A stretch of DNA of 5,120 nt from Chloroflexota bacterium (GTDB lineage: Bacteria > Chloroflexota > UBA6077 > CF-72): NCBI GenBank assembly GCA_019242065.1, contig JAFAWJ010000009.1:1-5120 (forward strand). Direction: 5' to 3'. The notes under the pieces are model-generated. The model was not told the origin of the DNA and did not search any database. It saw only the letters and a list, made by a program, of their open reading frames with translations. A program made the position numbers and the translations under genes. Shown here one piece after another: positions 1-5,120 of this stretch (position 1 is the first letter of the stretch; the number at the start of each line of letters is the position of its first letter).

Positions 1-564
1 GTCGACGCGTTCGATGTGGGTGTTCGAGGTACTGACGTAGCCGCCGGACTGGGAAGCGACGCTGCGCGCCTTGGCCAGCGCAGACTCCATGTCTGGGACT
101 TCGACGGTCAACTGGGCGGTGCGGATGACCATGCGATCCAGGACCTGGGCACTGGTGTCAGGTGTGGTGGACTCGGGCGAGGTGGTGTCGGAGGGCTGGG
201 CCTGCGCCTGGCTCGGAGCGCGACTGGCGTCGCGGCCAACAGCCGCGGGCGCAACGGCGGCGGGCGCAAGGGCGGCGGGCGCAGCGGCGGCGGGCGTAGC
301 GGCGGAGCCACCAGCAGACACCACCAGCGGCTCACCAGCCGAGGAGCCAGCCGTGGCGGAGGCGCCAGCGGCCGAAACGCCGGTCGATGGCGACATCGCC
401 GAGGGGCTGGAGCCTGGAGCGGAGGAGGACGGCAGCACACCGGCCGGACTCAGGTGGCTTATGGAGTTACACGCACCACCGGCGGCGAGCAGCACCACGG
501 CGGCGACGGCGACGGCTGAAAAACGCGTGCGGGCAGAGCCAGCGCGGAAGGGCCAGAGTGACAT
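1..564 (-). CDS. DUF4349-type membrane-anchored/lipoprotein, N-terminal 188 residues (partial)
   Basis: I read 188 codons from an ATG at 564 down to the left edge with no stop; the C-terminus lies outside the window. An in-frame TGA at 571-573 leaves this ATG as the only reasonable start. Residues 1-31 look like an export signal: arginines at 7, 12 and 14, a hydrophobic stretch at about 15-28, then GGAC with Cys32. That is a poor lipobox (Gly at -3), so it could be a lipoprotein or a membrane-anchored protein. Residues about 33-140 are a low-complexity Ala/Pro/Ser/Thr tether containing APAAV-type repeats. From about residue 144 the sequence becomes ordered, with RMVIRTAQLTVEVPDMESAL and then ARSVASQSGGYVSTSNT. 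This resembles the start of DUF4349, a domain of unknown function found in envelope lipoproteins. The family call is from memory of its IRxxxLxxxV...GGYV pattern. A GA-rich SD-like AGAGGGA at 579-585 sits rather far (14 nt) from the ATG. The gene follows the helicase by 90 bp on the same strand. Confidence 0.72.
   Translation of the reverse strand, partial: MSLWPFRAGSARTRFSAVAVAAVVLLAAGGACNSISHLSPAGVLPSSSAPGSSPSAMSPSTGVSAAGASATAGSSAGEPLVVSAGGSAATPAAAAPAALAPAAVAPAAVGRDASRAPSQAQAQPSDTTSPESTTPDTSAQVLDRMVIRTAQLTVEVPDMESALAKARSVASQSGGYVSTSNTHIERVD
247..306. repeat. Four tandem 15-bp units encoding an APAA[V/L]-type tether
   Basis: Four consecutive 15-base units begin at 247, 262, 277 and 292 on the plus strand. 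Each has the form GGGCG(C/T)A(A/G)(C/G)GGCGG(C/A). On the minus strand they encode five-residue Ala/Pro units within the tether of the DUF4349-type protein. Because the unit is a multiple of three, copy-number change would lengthen or shorten the linker without a frameshift. The units differ by one or two bases, so this is an old or selected repeat rather than a fresh duplication. Confidence 0.7.
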
Positions 565-654
565 CGGCGTTCACGAGCTCCCTCTTGGGCGGGTTTCACC
601 GTTCCAGACGACGGCGCGCACGTGAAAGTTCCACAAGCCGCGCGATTGTCAAAA
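565..654 (-). other. Intergenic spacer between the helicase and DUF4349-type genes
   Basis: This 90-bp gap separates two same-strand genes. It contains the weak SD-like element of the downstream gene (579-585) and an imperfect symmetry: TTTCAC at 594-599 pairs with GTGAAA at 622-627 across 22 nt, and GTTCC occurs at both 601-605 and 628-632. There is no GC-rich stem followed by a T-run on the minus strand, so I see no intrinsic terminator. Read-through from the helicase gene into the DUF4349-type gene is therefore possible. The 6-bp arms are too short to call an operator. Confidence 0.4.
624..652 (-). promoter_or_regulatory. Possible sigma-70-like promoter for the DUF4349-type gene
   Basis: On the minus strand a perfect TTGACA (plus coordinates 647-652) begins three bases after the helicase TGA. 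At a 17-bp spacing the -10 position reads ACTTTC (624-629), a poor match to TATAAT. The position is sensible: transcription would start near 617 and leave a leader of about 53 nt before the ATG at 564. The weak -10 keeps this a candidate only; the gene may instead rely on the helicase transcript. Confidence 0.22.
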
Positions 655-2739
655 TCAGCTCTCCCACAGCCGACTGAGCAACGTGTCCACGCTGGCGTGC
701 GCCGCGGGCGTGGCCAGAGCAGCAGTGGCGCCCACCGAGCGTTGCTCGAATAATGACTGGATCGGTTCCGGCAGAAAGCGCGTCAGCTGCGCGAAGTGGT
801 GGTCGTCGTCCATGCCGCGCGGACGACGGTAAAAGCGCAGCGGAAAATAGACGTACAGGTTGTCGCGCGCGCGCGTCAGCGCGACGTAGAACAGGCGGCG
901 TTCTTCTTCGATGTCGTCCTGGTTGCCCGTCGACATGTCGGACGGAATCATGCCGTCGGCGGCGTGGATCACGTGCACCACGTCCCATTCGCCGCCTTTG
1001 GCCGAGTGGATGGTGCTCAGGATCAGATAGTCTTCGTCGAGCAGCGGAGGACCGGCGAGATCACTCGTGGAGGAGGGCGGATCCAGCGCCAGCTCGCTGA
1101 GAAACCGACTCCGACTCGCGTAGCCGCCGGCCACCTGCTCCAGTTGCTCGATGTCCTGGAGGCGCGCTTGGGGGCTACTGTAGTGTGAGAGGATCAGCGG
1201 CTCGCAGAACTTGCGGATGCGGGCCAGCTCGGCCGCTGGAAGGAGTCCGGCAGTGTCGAGCACCAGGTCGGCAAAGGTTGCGCGTAGAGACTCCAGACCT
1301 TCGCGTGCGGCGTCTGGCACGCGTTGAGCCGTAGCGAGGAACACGCGCAGGGGATCATCCGCGGACGTTGATCGGACGCCGATCGCCTGCATAATGCCGC
1401 GCGCTCCAGCCGGACCGATGCCCTCCAGGAGTTGCAGGATGCGGAACCAGCTGACTTCGTCGCGCGGGTTCTCCAGGACGCGCATCACGGCCAGTGCGTC
1501 TTTGATGTGGGCGGACTCCAGGAATTTCATCCCTCCGTATTTGACGAAGGGGATGTTGCGGCGGGTGAGCTCCAACTCCAGCACGTCGCTGTGGTGGCCG
1601 GTGCGAAACAGGACGGCCTGACGCCGGAGTGGGACGCCCTGCTCGCGGTGTTCGAGGATCTGCTCACACAGCTGCGCGCTTTGCTCGTTTTCGTCAGAGC
1701 AAGTCAGCAACACCGGTCGGGCGCCACCTGAACGGACTGGCCACAGGTTTTTCGGGAAACGCTCGCGCGCGTGCGCGATGACCGCGTTGGAGACATCCAG
1801 GATTGGGCGCGTCGAGCGATAGTTCTGCTCCAGGGTGATGCGTCGGGCGCCGGGGAAGTGGACGGGGAAGTCCAGGATGTTGCGCACCGAGGCGGCGCGA
1901 AATGCATAAATGGCCTGTGCGTCGTCCCCAACCACCATCAGGTTCCGACTGATGTTGGGCGGTCGCAGCGACTGGAGGATCTCGGCCTGGAGTGGGTTGG
2001 TGTCCTGGTACTCGTCGACCAGGACGTGATCGAACAGGCGCGCGACGTCCTCGCCGGCGGGAGTTTGACCCAGGGCGCGCCAGTGGAGGAGCAGGTCGTC
2101 GTAGTCCAGCACGTTCTGGCCGCGCTTGCGGCGGGTGTACTCGGCAAAAATGGCGCGAATGCCGTCGCCGTCCTCGCGGCACCACGGAAACGCATGCTCC
2201 AGGACACTACTGAGCGGTTCGCCTGCATTGACCACGCGCGAATAGATGGCAACCAGGGTGTCCTTTTTGGGGAAGCGACGCTCCTTCTTGTCGCGCGTTG
2301 GATGCTGCTCGCTGCGAATCAGGTCCATCAAGTCGGCCATGTCGGCCTGATCCAGCACGGTGAAGTCTGGCGCAAGGCCGAGCCCGCGGCCATAGAGGCG
2401 CAGCAGTCGGTTGGCGGTCGCATGGAAGGTGCCGCCCCAGACTTTGCCCGTGCGCTGTCGATCGACCAGGCGCCCGGCGCGCGAGAGCATCTCACGCGCG
2501 GCACGGCGCGAGAAGGTCAGCAGCAGGATGCGGTCGGGCGACACACCGCTGTCGATCAGGTGCGCGACACGGCAGGCGAGTGTCCACGTCTTGCCAGTGC
2601 CGGCGCCGGCGATGACCAGCACGGGCCCGTCGCCGCAGGTGACGGCCTCGAGTTGCGCCGGGTTGAGCGAACCCTTCCAGGACGATGGCGCGGATTGGTC
2701 GACGAACACTTGTTCCAGGTGGTGAGTGTAACGCGCCAC
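655..2739 (-). CDS. UvrD/PcrA-family ATP-dependent 3'-5' DNA helicase (superfamily 1A)
   Basis: This is a complete 694-residue protein starting at a GTG (2737-2739). An in-frame TAG at 2770-2772 limits any extension to about ten residues, and the SD upstream is weak. All SF1A motifs are visible in order: Q-motif LNPAQ (25-29), Walker A GAGTGKT (45-51), Ia LLTFSRRAAREM (73-84), Ib GTFHATANRLLR (103-114), DYDDLL (212-217), Walker B VDEYQDTN (241-248), III GDDAQAIYAFR (271-281), IV LEQNYRS (303-309), V STIHSAKGGEWDVVHV (575-590) and VI ERRLFYVALTRAR (613-625). A helix-hairpin-helix-like GIGPAGA (440-446) fits the 2B subdomain. Such enzymes hydrolyse ATP to move 3'-5' on single-stranded DNA and act in excision repair, recombinase removal and replication restart. 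Every catalytic residue appears intact, so it should be active. It ends about 70 residues after motif VI and lacks the longer C-terminal tail of classical UvrD/PcrA. Motif V has GGEW where classical members have GLEF, so a UvrD-like paralogue is as likely as the main housekeeping enzyme. No RecB-type nuclease domain is present. Confidence 0.95.
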   Translation of the reverse strand: MARYTHHLEQVFVDQSAPSSWKGSLNPAQLEAVTCGDGPVLVIAGAGTGKTWTLACRVAHLIDSGVSPDRILLLTFSRRAAREMLSRAGRLVDRQRTGKVWGGTFHATANRLLRLYGRGLGLAPDFTVLDQADMADLMDLIRSEQHPTRDKKERRFPKKDTLVAIYSRVVNAGEPLSSVLEHAFPWCREDGDGIRAIFAEYTRRKRGQNVLDYDDLLLHWRALGQTPAGEDVARLFDHVLVDEYQDTNPLQAEILQSLRPPNISRNLMVVGDDAQAIYAFRAASVRNILDFPVHFPGARRITLEQNYRSTRPILDVSNAVIAHARERFPKNLWPVRSGGARPVLLTCSDENEQSAQLCEQILEHREQGVPLRRQAVLFRTGHHSDVLELELTRRNIPFVKYGGMKFLESAHIKDALAVMRVLENPRDEVSWFRILQLLEGIGPAGARGIMQAIGVRSTSADDPLRVFLATAQRVPDAAREGLESLRATFADLVLDTAGLLPAAELARIRKFCEPLILSHYSSPQARLQDIEQLEQVAGGYASRSRFLSELALDPPSSTSDLAGPPLLDEDYLILSTIHSAKGGEWDVVHVIHAADGMIPSDMSTGNQDDIEEERRLFYVALTRARDNLYVYFPLRFYRRPRGMDDDHHFAQLTRFLPEPIQSLFEQRSVGATAALATPAAHASVDTLLSRLWES

Positions 2740-2791
2740 GGCCAGGCCACCAACCAGGCCGGCGCGGCTCTATGCTGGAGACACACGAACT
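2740..2791. promoter_or_regulatory. 52-bp divergent spacer between helicase and pncA
   Basis: Only 52 bp separate the GTG of the helicase from the ATG of pncA, so any promoters must overlap each other or extend into the coding regions. A TATGCT at 2771-2776 resembles a -10, but there is no convincing -35 at 16-18 bp, and a start site there would leave almost no leader for pncA. I therefore place no promoter. There is no clear palindrome that would serve as a shared operator. Confidence 0.4.
2777..2780 (+). promoter_or_regulatory. Shine-Dalgarno of pncA
   Basis: GGAG lies 11 nt before the ATG at 2792, a slightly long but workable spacing. It supports that ATG over the out-of-frame ATG at 2772, which lies upstream of this site. 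Confidence 0.55.
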
Positions 2792-3379
2792 ATGACTTCG
2801 CAAAAGTTTGCCGCGGGCGACGCGCTCCTGGTGGTCGATCCGCAAAACGATTTCTGCCCCGGTGGGTCGCTCGCGGTGGCCGATGGCGACCGCGTGATGC
2901 CGATTCTCAGTGCCTGGGCGGCCGCGGCAGATGTGGCGCACGCGCCAATCTTCGTTTCCCGCGACTGGCATCCGAGGCGGACGACGCATTTTCAGGCGTT
3001 TGGCGGTATCTGGCCGCCGCATTGCGTGATGGACTCGCGCGGCGCCGAGTTCCATCCCGATTTGCACGTGCCGGCCGACGCGCGTGTCGTGTCCAAAGGC
3101 ATGGGAGAGGCCGAGGACGCGTACTCCGCGTTTCAAGGGCGTGACGAAACGGGCACGTCTCTGGACAGACTTCTCGAGCGGTTCGCCGTGCGCCACCTGT
3201 ACGTCGGTGGGCTCGCCACGGATTACTGCGTGCGCTCGACCGTGCTCGATGCGTTGATGCGCGGCTACGGCGTCACGCTAATTCCGGAGGGCATCCGGGC
3301 TGTCGACGTGCAGCCGGGTGACGGCGATCGAGCGATGGACGAAATGCGCTCCGCGGGCGCCGCGACCAGCACGGTATGA
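2792..3379 (+). CDS. pncA: Nicotinamidase (isochorismatase-like cysteine hydrolase)
   Basis: This complete 195-residue protein hydrolyses nicotinamide to nicotinate and ammonia, feeding the Preiss-Handler route of NAD salvage in the cytoplasm. Enzymes of this class can also activate pyrazinamide. The family hallmarks are all visible. The first strand reads LLVVDPQNDF with catalytic Asp16, followed by CPGGSLAV. The metal-binding set is Asp58 and His60 in SRDWHP, His66, and His77 in WPPHC. Catalytic Lys102 lies in VVSKGM, and nucleophile Cys146 lies in GGLATDYCVRSTVLDA, a typical nicotinamidase signature. The C-terminal AVDVQPGDGDRAMDEM is also characteristic. Spacing between these residues matches Mycobacterium PncA closely, and the length is normal. 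Asp/Lys/Cys plus a complete metal site argues for nicotinamidase over the broader isochorismatase family. The TGA overlaps the ATG of the following binding-protein gene, so the two are probably one operon. The helicase is divergent 52 bp upstream. Confidence 0.95.
   Translation: MTSQKFAAGDALLVVDPQNDFCPGGSLAVADGDRVMPILSAWAAAADVAHAPIFVSRDWHPRRTTHFQAFGGIWPPHCVMDSRGAEFHPDLHVPADARVVSKGMGEAEDAYSAFQGRDETGTSLDRLLERFAVRHLYVGGLATDYCVRSTVLDALMRGYGVTLIPEGIRAVDVQPGDGDRAMDEMRSAGAATSTV
3376..3379 (+). promoter_or_regulatory. ATGA stop-start overlap (translational coupling)
   Basis: The start codon of the solute-binding protein (3376-3378) overlaps the TGA stop of pncA (3377-3379) in an ATGA. I see no good Shine-Dalgarno in the roughly 20 bases upstream, so the downstream gene probably depends on ribosomes terminating on pncA. 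This configuration fixes the start of the binding protein, which is also supported by the signal peptide that begins there. Confidence 0.8.
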
Positions 3380-5120
3380 GCCAGGTCGCCTGTCGGGGCC
3401 TCATCTCAATTGTCACCGGCGCGGCCCTTTTGCTGGTGGCGTGCGCTCCGTCGAGTGCGCCGACTCCGGCGAGTGAATCGGACACCTCGGCGCCGGCCGT
3501 GCCTGGCCTCTCCCTGACGCCCACTCCCCAGCCGACACCCGGCGGACGGGTCGTCGTGGGTGACATGGCCGACATCAAAACGCTCAACCCGATTCTGGTC
3601 AGCGACGGCCCTTCCGACATCGTGACCAGCCGCATGTACGCCTCGCTCTTGAGCGTGGATCCCAAAACTGGTGAACCCAGGCCAAATCTTGCCGAAAAGT
3701 TCGACTTCTCGACGGATGGAAAGACGCTGAGCTTTCAGCTACGCGATGGACTCAAGTTCAGTGACGGCTCACCGCTCACCGGTAACGATTTCAAGTTCAG
3801 CGTCGAGGCGCTGTTGCGCAGCAAAAAAAGCAATCACAACAACAACGTCGATCAGATTGTTGGCGCCCACCAGTACGCCGACGGCACTTCCTCTGACGTC
3901 TCCGGCATTAGCATTGACGGTACTACAATCACGGTGAATCTCGTCAATTCCTTCTGCCCAGCCCTGACGCAAATCGGCAGCATTCAGATCATTCCGCAAA
4001 GCGTGTTCGGCAAGTATCTCGATCCGAACGACGCCAGCAAGAACCTGGATGATGCGCCTGAAAACAGCGCGCCACCGGTTTCCAGCGGGGCCTTCACCTT
4101 CAAGGAATGGGTCCCGAACGACCACGTCACGTTGGAACGCAACGACTATTACTGGCAAAAAGCCAACCTGGACGAATGGGTGTACCGGACGTACGCGAAC
4201 CAGGATGAACTGACCGCCGCCCTGAAGTCTGGCGACGTGGACCTCGCGCAGATCGACCCGAAAGACCTCCAGGATGTGCAGAGTGACGGCAACATCCAGG
4301 TCTTCAAATACCAGAGCCTGGGCTATACATTTATTGGTTGGAATCAAGAGCGGGGCGGCAAGGAGTTCTTGCAGGATAAAGCCGTGCGCCAGGCGCTCAC
4401 GTATGCCCTCGACGTGCAGCCGGTGATCGACACGGCCTTGTCTGGCGAAGGCGTCAAGATGGTCGGCCAGATCCCACCGGTGTCATGGGCCTACGATGCC
4501 ACGGGGCTCAACCCGTATGGGACTGACCCGGCCTACGCCGAAAAGCTGCTCCAGGATGACGGGTGGGCCAAAGGTGACGATGGCGTCTACGCGAAGGATG
4601 GACAGAAACTCGCGTTTACGATCACGACCAACTCGGGTAACGCCATGCGCGAGATGTTCGTGCAAAGCGCGGTCGAACAGTATCGACAGATCGGGATCAG
4701 CGTCGAATCGCAGACCGAGTCATTCGACGCGCTGGTGGACCGGCTCAACCAGTCCAAGGATCCTCAAGATGGCGATCAGGGGGGCCACGACTTCGACGCG
4801 GTGGTGGTCAGCTGGTCATTGACCGCGGATCCAGACATGTATTCGATCTGGGATTCGAACGCGACGCATGCTGGCGAAGGCAACTGGATCAATTACAAGA
4901 ACCCAGACCTGGACAAGGCAATTGACGATAGCCGCAATAACTGCGCGCTCGCGGATCGTAAAGATGCCTTCAAACGTGCGAATCAAATTCTCAACGATCA
5001 GCAGCCGTACAATTTTGGTTTTGCGGCGAATGTGCTGCTCGGAGTCAATCGCAAAATCCAGGGGATCGATCCGGGGCCATACGCGCACGGGGGGCAGGCG
5101 TACCCCGAGACGTGGTGGGT
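3376..5120 (+). CDS. ABC transporter substrate-binding lipoprotein, family 5 (DppA/OppA/NikA type), C-terminus cut by window edge
   Basis: The reading frame is open for 581 codons to the right edge; family members are usually about 500-620 residues, so little is missing. Residues 1-22 form a lipoprotein signal peptide with hydrophobic core 9-22 and a perfect lipobox LVAC, placing lipidated Cys at 23. A Pro/Ser/Thr tether (24-56, including TPTPQPTP) leads into the domain at RVVVGDMADIKTLNP (58-72). The family 5 signature runs from Asn104 to about Ala145 (LAEKFDFSTDGKTLSFQLRD, then DGLKFSDGSPLTGNDFKFSV). Further landmarks are SSGAFTFKEW (236-245), KAVRQALTYALD (335-346) and DFDAVVVSWSLTADPD (472-487), which corresponds to the hinge and ligand-contact region. 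The protein would sit on the outer face of the membrane and deliver a peptide or other small solute to an ABC importer. Permease and ATPase genes are not seen and may follow to the right. The ligand cannot be read from sequence. Two non-lipid cysteines (194 and 523) could pair. Confidence 0.93.
   Translation, partial: MSQVACRGLISIVTGAALLLVACAPSSAPTPASESDTSAPAVPGLSLTPTPQPTPGGRVVVGDMADIKTLNPILVSDGPSDIVTSRMYASLLSVDPKTGEPRPNLAEKFDFSTDGKTLSFQLRDGLKFSDGSPLTGNDFKFSVEALLRSKKSNHNNNVDQIVGAHQYADGTSSDVSGISIDGTTITVNLVNSFCPALTQIGSIQIIPQSVFGKYLDPNDASKNLDDAPENSAPPVSSGAFTFKEWVPNDHVTLERNDYYWQKANLDEWVYRTYANQDELTAALKSGDVDLAQIDPKDLQDVQSDGNIQVFKYQSLGYTFIGWNQERGGKEFLQDKAVRQALTYALDVQPVIDTALSGEGVKMVGQIPPVSWAYDATGLNPYGTDPAYAEKLLQDDGWAKGDDGVYAKDGQKLAFTITTNSGNAMREMFVQSAVEQYRQIGISVESQTESFDALVDRLNQSKDPQDGDQGGHDFDAVVVSWSLTADPDMYSIWDSNATHAGEGNWINYKNPDLDKAIDDSRNNCALADRKDAFKRANQILNDQQPYNFGFAANVLLGVNRKIQGIDPGPYAHGGQAYPETWW

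Noticed and set aside
16..625. Two plus-strand open frames rich in Gly/Arg or Ala opposite the DUF4349-type gene
   Set aside because: They are readings of the Ala/Pro repeat on the wrong strand. The minus-strand frame has a signal peptide, a single plausible start and a recognisable domain.
862..885. GTCGCGC/GCGCGAC inverted repeat with a CG-alternating run
   Set aside because: It encodes the conserved motif VI of the helicase (Thr-Arg-Ala-Arg-Asp), so amino-acid constraint and high GC explain it. It is not followed by a T-run.
1771..3144. A 457-codon plus-strand open frame spanning the helicase antisense and running across the divergent spacer into pncA
   Set aside because: It is codon-aligned antisense to the helicase, whose GC-rich codons seldom contain TTA, CTA or TCA, so the opposite frame stays open by composition. 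Its product has no recognisable motif, and it would overlap pncA in a different frame.
2492..3196. A 234-codon minus-strand open frame across the helicase start and pncA
   Set aside because: It overlaps two confidently identified genes out of frame, is rich in Arg/His and shows no family motif.
3823..3829. Run of seven A as a possible slippage site in the binding-protein gene
   Set aside because: The frame is AAA AAA AGC preceded by C, not a canonical -1 slippery heptamer, and the alternative frames carry no recognisable product. The main frame continues as expected for the family.
3769..4347. A 192-codon minus-strand open frame inside the binding-protein gene
   Set aside because: It is codon-aligned antisense to a well-supported gene and has no signature of its own.
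1..5120. tRNA, rRNA, CRISPR array, insertion sequence or attachment site
   Set aside because: I saw no cloverleaf with a T-loop GTTCGA context, no regularly spaced repeats of 23-40 bp, no transposase motifs and no terminal inverted repeats. The only tandem repeat is the coding 15-bp array.

Overview
The window is GC-rich chromosomal DNA from a bacterium, densely packed with four protein genes and no RNA genes, mobile elements or CRISPR arrays that I can see. High GC, GTG initiation, and lipoproteins with long Pro/Ala/Ser/Thr tethers (including a TPTPQPTP stretch) would fit a Chloroflexota-type or actinobacterium-like organism. That assignment is an inference from style, not from a marker gene.

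Layout: two minus-strand genes fill the left half. The first is the N-terminal part of a DUF4349-type membrane-anchored or lipoprotein gene (1-564, running off the left edge). It lies 90 bp downstream of a complete UvrD/PcrA-family superfamily 1 DNA helicase (655-2739), so the two could be co-transcribed. Two plus-strand genes fill the right half: a complete nicotinamidase, pncA (2792-3379), and an extracellular solute-binding lipoprotein of the peptide/nickel family 5 type (3376-5120, running off the right edge and probably near its C-terminus). The helicase and pncA are divergent, with only 52 bp between their start codons. pncA and the binding-protein gene overlap by 4 bp (ATGA), which makes an operon with translational coupling likely.

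Function: the helicase is a DNA repair or replication-restart type motor. PncA deamidates nicotinamide to nicotinate for NAD salvage. The binding protein would capture a peptide or other small solute for an ABC importer whose permease and ATPase genes are not in the window. The DUF4349 protein is probably an envelope protein of unknown role. The only organisational oddity is the tight pncA/binding-protein coupling. I found no sign of a new defence, mobile or regulatory system here; this is mostly ordinary housekeeping sequence.
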